64,000 nt of DNA from CADEDV01 sp964437415 (lineage in GTDB: Bacteria; Bacteroidota; Bacteroidia; Chitinophagales; Chitinophagaceae): positions 124,001-188,000 of the forward strand of contig CAYTGN010000004.1 in assembly GCA_964437415.1 (NCBI GenBank), in the 5' to 3' direction. Position numbers and translations under genes: made by a program. Positions 34,917 through 43,726 of this stretch are shown piece by piece. The first letter of the stretch is position 1; each line of letters starts with the position of its first letter. The notes below the pieces were generated by a model. It ran no database searches and was not told the origin of the DNA. It saw nothing but the letters and a program-made list of their open reading frames with translations.

Positions 34917-35264
34917 TTAGATATGCATCTTGGCTTTTTTGTCCATCAGTTGCTCTACTGTTTCCTGGTACATTTCATCGGGCACACAACAATCCACCGG
35001 GCAAACAGCAGCACATTGCGGCTCCTCATGAAAGCCCTGACATTCAGTGCATTTATTCGGGGTAATGTAATAAATATCCGTTGCTAACGGAGCATTTTTC
35101 TGATCTGCATCCACTACGGAGCCATCCAGCAGGGTGAAAGAGCCTTTTACGGATGTGCCGTCGGAAACAGCCCATTCCACGCCGCCTTCATAAATAGCGT
35201 TGTTTGGACATTCGGGCTCGCAGGCGCCGCAATTGATACATTCTTCTGTGATCTTGATTGCCAT
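34917..35264 (-). CDS. 4Fe-4S dicluster ferredoxin
   Basis: The 115-residue product (ATG 35264, M-A-I-K-I-T) carries two cluster motifs: C-I-N-C-G-A-C-E-P-E-C-P and C-T-E-C-Q followed, after an insert, by C-A-A-V-C-P. The insert between the first two cysteines and the rest of the second motif (C-x2-C-x8-C-x3-C) marks the Alvin/Chromatium-type ferredoxins. It should carry electrons in the cytoplasm. It is divergent from the acyl-CoA reductase gene, with 81 bases between; the two are often neighbours in Bacteroidota, as far as I know. Confidence 0.9.
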   Translation of the reverse strand: MAIKITEECINCGACEPECPNNAIYEGGVEWAVSDGTSVKGSFTLLDGSVVDADQKNAPLATDIYYITPNKCTECQGFHEEPQCAAVCPVDCCVPDEMYQETVEQLMDKKAKMHI

Positions 35265-35291
35265 GGTAAAATTATTTATCGGGTTCAGGGT

Positions 35292-35299
35292 TACTTTTG
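35292..35299 (+). promoter_or_regulatory. Bacteroidetes -7 promoter element before the acyl-CoA reductase
   Basis: TACTTTTG, a full TAnnTTTG match, 46 bases before the ATG at 35346, in the divergent region shared with the ferredoxin gene. Confidence 0.5.
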
Positions 35300-35345
35300 C
35301 AGAATCGCAAAAAAAGAACTGATTAAGCAAAAATAAAATTCAGGA

Positions 35346-36377
35346 ATGAATTTACAACATCGGATTGATTTATTATCCCGCCTTGGCGAATATATTTTGT
35401 CGGATGATCCCGCATGGCAAGAAGCTAAAGAAAAAGCAGAAAGAGAGAATAGCTGGTTCATTCCTGAATTCGTTGAACTTTCAGCCATTACTATTGCCAG
35501 GTCATTCCTGCAGAAAGATATTTTGCAGGAATGGGCAAACCAATATGAACTGCCGGAGATTCCCACTGGCTTGCCCAAGACCATTGGTCTTGTAATGGCA
35601 GGCAATATTCCGCTGGTGGGATTCCATGACTTTTTATCGGTATTTGTCAGCGGGCATAAACTGCTGATCAAAACTTCATCAAAAGATCAGGCGCTGATAA
35701 AACATCTTGTGACAAAACTGGCCAAATGGGACAGCAAGGTAAATGACCATGTGCAATTCGCAGATATGCTAAAAGGCTGTGATGCCTACATTGCCACCGG
35801 CAGCAATAATTCAGCTGGGTATTTCGAATATTATTTTGGGAAATACCCCCATATCATCCGACGAAACAGAACATCAGTGGCTATTCTCACGGGTGATGAA
35901 ACTACAGAAGAACTGCTGCAACTCGCCGATGATGTGTTTTTATACTTTGGACTCGGTTGCCGCAACGTTACCAAACTGTTTGTGCCGGAGAACTATGATT
36001 TTATTCCCCTGCTGGATGCATTCCGTAAATATGATCACCTCGCTGATATGCACAAATACAAGAACAATTATGATTATAACCTGGCCCTGCACCTGTTAAA
36101 TAAAAAATTTTACATGAGCACCCCGGCCCTGCTGCTGGTGGAAGAAAGCTCTTTCTTCTCCCCTATCAGCCAGTTGCATTATGAATTTTATAGCAAACCT
36201 GAAAATTTGGCTGACAGCCTGCAAAACCATCCGGACCTGCAATGTATTGTTGGCAGGGCATACACCCCCTTTGGTCAGGCCCAATGCCCGTCCATCAGGG
36301 ACTATGCCGATGCAGTGGATACTATGTTATTTCTGAAAAACTTATACCCAGTAAAGGCCGTAATTACCGCCAAATAG
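35346..36377 (+). CDS. LuxC-like acyl-CoA reductase
   Basis: LuxC-family proteins reduce acyl-CoA (or acyl-enzyme) to aldehyde with NADPH. The 343-residue product shows the LuxC pattern: G-L-V-M-A-G-N-I-P-L-V-G-F near 81-93, K-T-S-S-K-D near 109-114, and the catalytic cysteine C205 in G-L-G-C-R-N-V-T. The product in this organism is not known; a role in fatty alcohol, aldehyde or lipid formation is possible. Start: ATG at 35346. Confidence 0.85.
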   Translation: MNLQHRIDLLSRLGEYILSDDPAWQEAKEKAERENSWFIPEFVELSAITIARSFLQKDILQEWANQYELPEIPTGLPKTIGLVMAGNIPLVGFHDFLSVFVSGHKLLIKTSSKDQALIKHLVTKLAKWDSKVNDHVQFADMLKGCDAYIATGSNNSAGYFEYYFGKYPHIIRRNRTSVAILTGDETTEELLQLADDVFLYFGLGCRNVTKLFVPENYDFIPLLDAFRKYDHLADMHKYKNNYDYNLALHLLNKKFYMSTPALLLVEESSFFSPISQLHYEFYSKPENLADSLQNHPDLQCIVGRAYTPFGQAQCPSIRDYADAVDTMLFLKNLYPVKAVITAK

Positions 36378-36432
36378 TAATAAATTTATGTTGCCTTGCA
36401 AGTACGAAGGTCTTAGTAAAGAATTGTTAAAC

Positions 36433-36440
36433 TAAGTTTG
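36433..36440 (+). promoter_or_regulatory. Bacteroidetes -7 promoter element before the HtrA-family gene
   Basis: TAAGTTTG, a full match, 105 bases before the ATG; a weaker TTACTTTG lies closer, at 36469-36476. Confidence 0.4.
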
Positions 36441-36545
36441 AAGACCGACAAATTGGGATGACAGATTGTTACTTTGCAGTACGGGCATTTTATTTGATAA
36501 CTATGGGTTTGTAAAAAAGAATCACTAAAAGAAAGAATATAGTCT

Positions 36546-38033
36546 ATGAAACTGAAACAAATTTTACTCATTGTGGTCATCAGCGCCACTTCTGCACTTG
36601 GCAGTGTTTGGATCTATGAAAAGTTGAGTCCCAAAAAACATGTGCTGGCTCAGGGTGTGCAGGAAGGCAAAGTTCCTGTCAATTATGCACATTTTACTGG
36701 TGACCCGGCTAATATTGCCGAGCCGATTGACCTGACAAAGGCTGCCAATGCCGCCGTGCCTGCCGTTGTGCATATAAAAACAAAAATACCGGCCCGCAGC
36801 AATAACCTGCCCCGCGGCCGTAGTCGTAACAACAATATTGACGACTGGTTTGAACAATTTTTTGAAATGAGTCCCCGCATCCAGCCTGAGCAAAGAGCTT
36901 CCGGCAGTGGTGTTATTATCAGCGACGATGGATACATTGTGACCAACAACCACGTTATTTCCAATGGCGGTGATGGTGTGGCAGACGAGATCACTGTCAC
37001 TATGAGCAATAAAAAGACCTATAAGGCCAAAGTGATTGGCCGTGACCCCAGCAGCGACCTTGCTGTGGTGAAAATAGATGCCGCTAGTCTTCCTTATCTG
37101 ATTTATGGCAATTCCGATAATGTGAAATTGGGTCAATGGGTGCTGGCCGTTGGCTATCCGCTTACTTTAGAAACAACCGTAACTGCCGGTATTGTCAGCG
37201 CCAAAGGAAGATCCATTGGCATCAACCAGCGCCAAAGTGATACGCCTATCGAATCCTTTATTCAAACTGATGCCGCCATCAACCAGGGAAACAGTGGCGG
37301 GGCATTGATCACTACTGATGGCCAATTGGTAGGTATCAATTCAGCCATTCTGGCTCCTAATGGCACTTATGCCGGTTATGGTTTTGCGATACCTGTGAAC
37401 TTAGTGAAGAAGATCGTCAACGACCTGATCAAATATGGTGATGTGAAGAGGCCATATCTTGGCATTGCCGCCGATCAGACAAAAATAAATTCAACAGACG
37501 GCGCCTATATTGGCAATGTGGCCAAAGACGGCGCAGCTGCGGAGGCCGGTTTGAAAAAAGGGGATATTATAACCAAAATAAATGATGTCCCGGTGACTTC
37601 CTGGCCTGAACTACAAGGCAGTGTTGCTTCGCTCAACACGGGTGATAAAATAAAAATCACTTATAAACGTGACGGAAAAGAAAGCACAGCTTCAGCCACA
37701 TTGAAAGCACAGACCGGAACTTATGACAACATTGCGCAAAGTAATCTTGGCGACAGGATGGGCGCCGACCTGGAAGACCTGAGCAAGGAAAAAGCCACCC
37801 AGTATGGTATTGACGGTGGTGTGGTCGTAAAATCAATAGCAAGCGGCGGTCCGCTTAGCCGCACAAGAATGGATAAAGGTTTTGTGATAACCAGTGTGAA
37901 CGGATATGATATCTCCAATGCAGATGAGCTGGCGAGAGCTATTTCCAGGGTGCAAGGCACTATTCGCCTTCAGGGTATTTATCCGGGTTATGATGGCACC
38001 TACACGTACCCGCTGAACCTGGACGATGAATAA
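36546..38033 (+). CDS. Do/DegQ-family serine endoprotease (HtrA)
   Basis: HtrA proteases degrade or refold damaged periplasmic proteins. The 495-residue product has an N-terminal signal or anchor (about 5-24), a trypsin-like domain (about 115-285) with the full triad H136 (T-N-N-H-V), D171 (S-S-D-L-A) and S250 (N-Q-G-N-S-G-G-A), and two PDZ domains (about 300-385 and 405-490). No membrane beyond the N-terminus is predicted. The gene ends at the bidirectional terminator 38051-38089. Confidence 0.93.
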   Translation: MKLKQILLIVVISATSALGSVWIYEKLSPKKHVLAQGVQEGKVPVNYAHFTGDPANIAEPIDLTKAANAAVPAVVHIKTKIPARSNNLPRGRSRNNNIDDWFEQFFEMSPRIQPEQRASGSGVIISDDGYIVTNNHVISNGGDGVADEITVTMSNKKTYKAKVIGRDPSSDLAVVKIDAASLPYLIYGNSDNVKLGQWVLAVGYPLTLETTVTAGIVSAKGRSIGINQRQSDTPIESFIQTDAAINQGNSGGALITTDGQLVGINSAILAPNGTYAGYGFAIPVNLVKKIVNDLIKYGDVKRPYLGIAADQTKINSTDGAYIGNVAKDGAAAEAGLKKGDIITKINDVPVTSWPELQGSVASLNTGDKIKITYKRDGKESTASATLKAQTGTYDNIAQSNLGDRMGADLEDLSKEKATQYGIDGGVVVKSIASGGPLSRTRMDKGFVITSVNGYDISNADELARAISRVQGTIRLQGIYPGYDGTYTYPLNLDDE

Positions 38034-38050
38034 TATTTAAAGAGCCGTAT

Positions 38051-38089
38051 AAAATAAAAATGCGCCTAAGGAAGGCGCATTTTTATTTT
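38051..38089. terminator. bidirectional rho-independent terminator
   Basis: AAAATAAAAATGCGCC and GGCGCATTTTTATTTT form a 16-base-pair stem with a 7-base loop, serving the HtrA gene and the convergent amylase gene, whose stop codon lies inside it. Confidence 0.92.
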
Positions 38090-39444
38090 ATGAACACTAA
38101 ATAATCCCAGGGCTGCATCACAAATTCTTTTTCAGCGGACAATTCTATTTCAGCTTCAGTAAATACATTCCGGTACAGCCCTTTAATTTTTTCATCAGAA
38201 ACAGTAAATGACACATTCTTTTCTCCTGATAAATTCAGCAACACCAGCACTTCTTTGTCTCCGCTTTTACGGAGAAATGAAAATATCCTGTCATTAGCAG
38301 TTGTATGGAGTCGAGAAGTAGTCACTGCTGCCTCAGCAGCCCGCAAAGCCGGATGAGTCTTGCGCAACGACAATAATGTTTTATAAAAACCATGCAATAC
38401 CGGATCACCAGCCCATTGAATAGTGTCTTTCTCAAAAAAAGCTAACCGCTTCATGTTCGGCTGCTCCTGTCCTGAATAAATCAGCGGGATGCCGTTCCAG
38501 GTGGCGCAAAGCACTGCAAAGGCTTTGCCCGCATCACCCATGCGTTCATACTCGGTTCCGCTATGCGAATTTTCATCATGGTTGCTGGTGAAATACATCC
38601 TGATGGCGGATGAAGGAAAAACCGTATCATATTTTTGTAGCACACTGTCTAATCCTGCAATATTCGTTTCCTTTCGCCAAAAAGCTTCCATCTTGTGCAA
38701 AAACTCCCAGGTATAGCTGGCATCAAACGCCTCATGGTAAGCAGCATCTTCTGTTTCCGCCAGCCAGAACAACGGTTTTAAGGCATCCAGTTCTCTTCTT
38801 GCTTCTTTCCAGAAATCAAGCGGCACTAAGTGGGCCATGTCGCAGCGGAAACCATCTATCCCCGTTTCTTCCACCCAAAACTTCATATCGTTTATCATCG
38901 CTGTCCACAAATCTTTGTTGCTATAATCCAGATCAATCACATCGGCCCAATCGGGATAGGGTGGTGTGAACCCGCCACTGCTGTTTTTTGTATAAAATTC
39001 AGGATGTCTATATGTCCACACATGATCCCATGCCGTGTGATTGGCCACCCAGTCAATGATTAGTTTAAAACCCATTGCCTGTGCATCCTTCACCAGTTTT
39101 ATAAACTCCTGCAATGTGCCAAACTCCGGGTTGATGCTGGTATAGTTCTTTATTGAATAATAGCTTCCCAATGTACCTTTCCTGTTCTTTTCCCCCACCG
39201 GTTGTATGGGCATGAACCAGAGCGTCTGCACACCCATATCTTTTAGCCTGGGCAGTGATTGTGCAAAGGCATTAAATGTACCTTCTGCTGTATATTGCCG
39301 GATATTTACTTCATAGATATTTGTGGAAGCAGCCCACTCAACCCTGCTGAACATTGAATTTTCCATTGACCATTTTTTTTGTTTGGAGCCGTTATTACAG
39401 CCACTTAAAATGAGCAGAACAGACAAGACAAAAAGCCGTGGCAT
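38083..39444 (-). CDS. GH13 alpha-amylase-family lipoprotein
   Basis: The 453-residue product (ATG 39444) starts with a lipoprotein signal: hydrophobic core then L-S-G-C, so C16 would be lipidated. It is a GH13 (alpha/beta)8 barrel with the catalytic residues present: nucleophile D202 in G-F-R-C-D-M-A-H, acid/base E230 in L-A-E-T-E-D, and D290 in S-N-H-D-E-N. A C-terminal beta domain follows (about 360-450). It should act on alpha-glucans at the cell surface or in the periplasm. A longer in-frame start at 39471 is less likely. The alpha-glucan phosphorylase relative is two genes away. Confidence 0.9.
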   Translation of the reverse strand: MPRLFVLSVLLILSGCNNGSKQKKWSMENSMFSRVEWAASTNIYEVNIRQYTAEGTFNAFAQSLPRLKDMGVQTLWFMPIQPVGEKNRKGTLGSYYSIKNYTSINPEFGTLQEFIKLVKDAQAMGFKLIIDWVANHTAWDHVWTYRHPEFYTKNSSGGFTPPYPDWADVIDLDYSNKDLWTAMINDMKFWVEETGIDGFRCDMAHLVPLDFWKEARRELDALKPLFWLAETEDAAYHEAFDASYTWEFLHKMEAFWRKETNIAGLDSVLQKYDTVFPSSAIRMYFTSNHDENSHSGTEYERMGDAGKAFAVLCATWNGIPLIYSGQEQPNMKRLAFFEKDTIQWAGDPVLHGFYKTLLSLRKTHPALRAAEAAVTTSRLHTTANDRIFSFLRKSGDKEVLVLLNLSGEKNVSFTVSDEKIKGLYRNVFTEAEIELSAEKEFVMQPWDYLVFIK

Positions 39445-39580
39445 TTCATTTGTTTGAGGTGAAAATACCAACTTGCATCAACCCGATAAAATATTGTTCT
39501 AAGCTTCCCGACGGCAAATTTGGTAACTTGCGAACCAATTGCCGGCTCAATCCTTATTATACCAGCAAGCATGATTTTTT

Positions 39581-40801
39581 ATGAAAAGCTTTGAAGTTCC
39601 CATCATCTACCGCAGCCCACTGATCACCGCCATTAAAAAAAAGCGGAAGGAAACGGACAGGATGAAAAAGGACTTTTCTCCTACCCTTCTTGATTTTGGC
39701 CCACTGCAAATTTACTTAGCCCGTCATTTTGGTTTCTGCTATGGCGTAGAAAATGCCATTGAGATCGCCTTTCGCACTGTGGAAGAAAATCCCGGCAAAC
39801 GAATCTTTTTATTAAGTGAGATGATACATAACCCGCAGGTGAATGCCGACCTGCAGGCACATGGGGTGCAATTCCTGCAAGACACTTATGGCAAAGAACT
39901 GATCCCTTTCAGCGAAATAAAAGCTGATGATATTGTCATCATCCCCGCTTTCGGTACCACGTTGGAAATCGAAAAGAAATTAAGCGATATAGGTATTCAT
40001 ACCGAAAAGTATAATACGACCTGTCCCTTTGTAGAAAAAGTGTGGAACCGCAGCGAAGTGATCGCCAAAAAGAGTTATACCATCGTCATTCACGGCAAAC
40101 CCCAACACGAAGAAACAAGGGCCACTTTTTCTCATGCTGCATCCAATGCAGCATCAGTAGTGGTGAAAGATATGGAGCAGGCTAAAGAACTGGCAAAATA
40201 TATCACTGGTGAAAAACCGGCATCACAGTTTGCTGAAGAGTTCAAAGGGCAATTCTCAGCAGGTTTTGATAGTAATAAAGATCTTCAGCGCATTGGTGTG
40301 GTGAACCAGACCACCATGCTTGCAAGCGACACACAGGCTATCGCCGATTTTCTGAAACTGGTGATGGTAGAAACATTTAAACCGGCTGACACAGAGGAAC
40401 GGTTTGCCGATACTAGAGATACACTATGTTATGCCACCAATGATAACCAGACAGCAGTAAGCGGTATGCTGGAAACCGATGCCGATTTAGCCATTGTGGT
40501 TGGTGGTTATAATTCATCCAACACTTCTCATCTCGTAGAGCTATGCGAAGAAAAACTCTCCACCTATTTCATCAATAACGAAGAAAAAATAATTTCTGCT
40601 AAAGAATTACTGCACTATAATTTTCATACGAAAGAAGAGATATTGACTAAAGACTTTCTCCCTGTCGGAGAACCGGTAAAAATTTTAATTACCAGCGGCG
40701 CTTCCTGCCCGGATGCGCTGGTGGAGGGAGTGATAAACAAACTAACCAGCTTTTACCCCTCAGCAAGAAATATTGATCAACTGATTGAGCAATTTTCATA
40801 A
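39581..40801 (+). CDS. ispH: 4-hydroxy-3-methylbut-2-enyl diphosphate reductase IspH, plant/cyanobacterial type
   Basis: IspH makes IPP and DMAPP in the last step of the MEP isoprenoid pathway with a [4Fe-4S] cluster. The three cluster cysteines are C53 (H-F-G-F-C-Y-G-V), C148 (T-T-C-P-F) and C283 (D-T-L-C-Y-A-T). At 406 residues it is much longer than E. coli IspH (about 316), and its extra and changed segments (M-I-H-N-P-Q-V-N, V-I-I-P-A-F-G, V-V-N-Q-T-T-M-L, G-G-Y-N-S-S-N-T-S-H) match the plant and cyanobacterial form. The start at 39581 gives a 45-residue N-terminal extension; a second ATG is at 39662. Confidence 0.93.
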   Translation: MKSFEVPIIYRSPLITAIKKKRKETDRMKKDFSPTLLDFGPLQIYLARHFGFCYGVENAIEIAFRTVEENPGKRIFLLSEMIHNPQVNADLQAHGVQFLQDTYGKELIPFSEIKADDIVIIPAFGTTLEIEKKLSDIGIHTEKYNTTCPFVEKVWNRSEVIAKKSYTIVIHGKPQHEETRATFSHAASNAASVVVKDMEQAKELAKYITGEKPASQFAEEFKGQFSAGFDSNKDLQRIGVVNQTTMLASDTQAIADFLKLVMVETFKPADTEERFADTRDTLCYATNDNQTAVSGMLETDADLAIVVGGYNSSNTSHLVELCEEKLSTYFINNEEKIISAKELLHYNFHTKEEILTKDFLPVGEPVKILITSGASCPDALVEGVINKLTSFYPSARNIDQLIEQFS

Positions 40802-40802
40802 A

Positions 40803-40840
40803 TAAAAATGCCGGGCTGAATAAACCCGGCATTTTTATTT
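40803..40840. terminator. rho-independent terminator between ispH and the phosphorylase gene
   Basis: TAAAAATGCCGGG and CCCGGCATTTTTA form a 13-base-pair stem with a 10-base loop, usable from both sides. Confidence 0.9.
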
Positions 40841-40852
40841 CTCTAACTATCC

Positions 40853-42508
40853 TCACTTATACAACAGATCATAATACTCATGTGCCATCCGGTTGCTGTC
40901 AAATTGGAAACGTACATCCTGCATTCCGTTTTTCATCACCTGGCGCCATGTATTGTAGTTGTTATAATACAACGGAAGAATCTCATTCTCTAAAATATCG
41001 TATAGTTTATTCAGGTCATACTGGTCCTGCTCATGCACCGCCATGTTTGCATAATCCACTTTCGGTACCACAAACCCGTTATGGCCATGATTGATGAATT
41101 CAGGTATCCAGCCATCATCGGTAGAAAAATTGATCGCTCCGTTCATGGCTGCGGTCATGCCACTTGTGCCCGAAGCTTCTCTTGGCACTCTCGGATTATT
41201 TAGCCAGCAATCAGCCGCCTGTTTCATCCGCTTTGACAAAGTAAGTTCATAGCCTGTCAGCACAGCCACATTTTTATACTTCTTGCTCAGGTGCACTAAC
41301 TGGTTGAACTCGCTGATGGCCGGATGATCTACCGGGTAGGGCTTGCCTGCCCAGATGATCTGCACCGGGTGTTTTGTATTACTTATCAGTGCTTCAAACC
41401 TGTCTTCATCAGTTGTTATCAATCCTGCTCTTTTGTAACCGGCAAAACGTCTTGCCCAGACGATAGTAAACAGTTCCGGGTTAAATATTTTACCTGTCTG
41501 GTCGGCCACAATTTCAAAAGCTCTCTTCTTTAAATATTTCTTGCGGTCATCAATGCCATAATCATCACCTGCTTCCATAAATCTATACAACTGTTTATCC
41601 GCCCAATAACGCCAGTTCTGTGCATTGGTGATGGAAATGATCTGGCAAATGCCTTCATATTTTGCCCACATGGCCCTTGAAACATGGCCATGCAGTTGCG
41701 ACACCCCGTTAGACAGTTTTGCAAACCGCAACGCCGCCAGCGAATGATTGAACTGGTCATCAGGGTTGCCATATAATTTTTTAACCTGCTCCACTGTCAG
41801 TCCGCAGAAATAACTCATCTTATGGCAGAGATAGATGTCATGCTTTTCATTGCCGGCTTCTTCGGGAGTATGTGTGGTGAATACTAACCGCTTCTTTACT
41901 TCCGCAAGATTGTTATTGTATTTGTTGTAGAGATAAAAAGCTGCCGACAAGCCATGTGCTTCGTTCAAATGATAGAGTTCCGGGTTGAAACCGATCACAT
42001 CCATCAGTTTGGCGCCGCCAACACCCAGCAGAATAAACTGCGCCACTTTGGTGGCCACATTCGCATCATAAAGACGATGCGTAATCGTTTGCGACACATA
42101 ATCATTCTCCGGCACATCCGTTGACAAAAGGAACAAAGGCGCTGTCTTAAACGTCTCCGGATTCAGGTAAAGCACTTTCACCCAAACGGGATGTTCATGC
42201 ACCGTGATCTGGAATTTGATGCCGGTATCTTCCAGGAAACTATAATGCTTTTCATTCCACGTTACATTCAGCGTCTGGTCCTGGTGACGGGCCTGGTCAT
42301 AATAACCATATTTCCACAAAATGCCGATGCCAATAAGATTTTGCCTTAATTCATAAGCGCTGCGCAAATGAGAACCGGCCAAAAAACCCAATCCTCCGCT
42401 ATATATCTTCAGAGGCTGGTGAGTGGCAAACTCCATGGAGAAGTAAGCCACTTTCTTTGCATAACGTTCATCAACCGGGTACGGTACAGAAAAATTTGTA
42501 AAACTCAT
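40853..42508 (-). CDS. short-form alpha-glucan phosphorylase relative (GT35) lacking the PLP lysine
   Basis: The 551-residue product matches the short GT35 form (TIGR02094-like) along its length: I-Y-S-G-G-L-G-F-L-A-G near 35-45, H-L-N-E-A-H-G near 180, T-T-H-T-P near 211, A-R-R-F-A-G-Y-K-R near 352-360 and E-A-S-G-T-S-G-M near 444-451. Phosphorylases release glucose-1-phosphate using PLP bound to a lysine after G-x-M; here the residue is T452 (codon at 41153-41155), so the Schiff base cannot form there. Activity as a phosphorylase is therefore doubtful; it may have another role. Start: ATG at 42508. Confidence 0.8.
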   Translation of the reverse strand: MSFTNFSVPYPVDERYAKKVAYFSMEFATHQPLKIYSGGLGFLAGSHLRSAYELRQNLIGIGILWKYGYYDQARHQDQTLNVTWNEKHYSFLEDTGIKFQITVHEHPVWVKVLYLNPETFKTAPLFLLSTDVPENDYVSQTITHRLYDANVATKVAQFILLGVGGAKLMDVIGFNPELYHLNEAHGLSAAFYLYNKYNNNLAEVKKRLVFTTHTPEEAGNEKHDIYLCHKMSYFCGLTVEQVKKLYGNPDDQFNHSLAALRFAKLSNGVSQLHGHVSRAMWAKYEGICQIISITNAQNWRYWADKQLYRFMEAGDDYGIDDRKKYLKKRAFEIVADQTGKIFNPELFTIVWARRFAGYKRAGLITTDEDRFEALISNTKHPVQIIWAGKPYPVDHPAISEFNQLVHLSKKYKNVAVLTGYELTLSKRMKQAADCWLNNPRVPREASGTSGMTAAMNGAINFSTDDGWIPEFINHGHNGFVVPKVDYANMAVHEQDQYDLNKLYDILENEILPLYYNNYNTWRQVMKNGMQDVRFQFDSNRMAHEYYDLLYK

Positions 42509-42660
42509 GGTGTGTCATTTTTACACGAGGCTGCAAGATAAAGGTTAATTTGAAAAGGCGGCCGCCTTTAAGGATTTGCTTTTACACACGTTAGTTTTTT
42601 ACATCGGTGCCAGCCAGCAAAAAAATTTTAACAGAGATAAGAATCCCTTCTGTTATTTCA

Positions 42661-43623
42661 TTATTTTTTTGCTGCTGCTTTTACTTGCTTTTTCTTTGCA
42701 AAACTTCCGTCGAAAGAACAGCGCAGTGGTCTTCGTGAACCGCAACCTTCCACTTCTCTGAGAGTGACAGATGAAGCGGAAAAACGAAACTGCAGCACAC
42801 AGGGATCACCGGACTCCCTGTATTCGGCGAGGTTGTCAGATCTGATGATGGCCTCACCCTTCAGTTCACCTTTGCAATCACCCGATTTTTCAAAATGAAT
42901 AAAAAACATAAGACGACCCGGCTTGGGACTGTCACGAACAGAAACAAGATTCTTTTTTCCGGTGCCATAATCAGCAGACAATTTATGTTTCCGGGGCAAT
43001 GTATCAATCGGGTTCACCAGTTCCGTCACTTTATCTTCCAGCGCATCTGTCATGATCAGCATAAAACTTTTTGCTTCTTCATTCAGCACATACACATCCC
43101 TTCCTTCGCTGATGCTGCCATCTGCATTGCGGCGGGTTTGTGTTTTGGTGATCGTATATTTTTTGTCCATCACAGCGCTGCGCTGCAATGATTTTGAAAG
43201 ATCGGACCGGTGGACCGGAATGGCAGCTACAAAACTGTCACTTTTGTCAAAAGAAAGTATGTACAAAGCTCTTTTGGCCTGCGAAACAGTTTTGGCAAAC
43301 AAATAGGTCTCTGCTTTCTCCACCTTGTTTTTTCCCAACGGGTATATCTTTGGTTTCACTCCCTTCCCAAAAACTTTTGCCAGTATCGAATCAGGAACAA
43401 ATTGTGTAAAAATCTTATACCCGATCAGCAAAGAATCGGTTTCTTTTATTTGCATCACACTGTCGGTAAAATGAAAAGGCAGGTCGACCGGCTCAAAAAA
43501 ATCAATAAAATCACTGACCACAACCGGGTCATCACCGGTCATCGAAGGCTTTTTCTTCCTGCCGCAGGCAGCGAACAAGAGACTGGCAGCCGTGAAAAGA
43601 AAACATACCCTGGCTAAACTCAT
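42661..43623 (-). CDS. lipoprotein of unknown function
   Basis: The 320-residue product (ATG 43623) begins with a lipoprotein signal ending L-F-A-A-C-G (cysteine near 20), then a basic linker. The rest is mixed alpha/beta and polar, with no motif I recognise; the last 20 residues are lysine-rich (K-K-K-Q-V-K-A-A-A-K-K). A longer in-frame start at 43671 lacks a proper signal. It lies between the phosphorylase relative and the divergent metal regulator. Confidence 0.7.
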   Translation of the reverse strand: MSLARVCFLFTAASLLFAACGRKKKPSMTGDDPVVVSDFIDFFEPVDLPFHFTDSVMQIKETDSLLIGYKIFTQFVPDSILAKVFGKGVKPKIYPLGKNKVEKAETYLFAKTVSQAKRALYILSFDKSDSFVAAIPVHRSDLSKSLQRSAVMDKKYTITKTQTRRNADGSISEGRDVYVLNEEAKSFMLIMTDALEDKVTELVNPIDTLPRKHKLSADYGTGKKNLVSVRDSPKPGRLMFFIHFEKSGDCKGELKGEAIIRSDNLAEYRESGDPCVLQFRFSASSVTLREVEGCGSRRPLRCSFDGSFAKKKQVKAAAKK

Positions 43624-43695
43624 AGGCTTTAATTGGAAGCCGAAAATAAGCGTTTTGTGCTGACCGGGCAAAGCAGGTGTATAAATGAAAAAATG

Positions 43696-43724
43696 TTTTT
43701 AGCTTTGTCTAAAATTATTTTTAG
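43696..43724. promoter_or_regulatory. operator of a DtxR/MntR-type regulator
   Basis: Three half-sites alternate in orientation: TTTTAG (43697-43702), CTAAAA (43709-43714) and TTTTAG (43719-43724). The first and second form an inverted repeat with a 6-base gap, the second and third one with a 4-base gap. The first pair overlaps the promoter -7 box, so binding should block transcription. Confidence 0.7.
43700..43707 (+). promoter_or_regulatory. Bacteroidetes -7 promoter element for the metal regulator operon
   Basis: TAGCTTTG, a full match, inside the operator 43696-43724; the GTG start is 20 bases after the box. Confidence 0.6.
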
Positions 43725-43726
43725 CC

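Noticed and set aside
42576..42761. Plus-strand reading frame between the phosphorylase relative and the lipoprotein
   Set aside because: It overlaps the lipoprotein's lysine-rich end in antisense and shows only low-complexity hydrophobic sequence from A/T-rich DNA.
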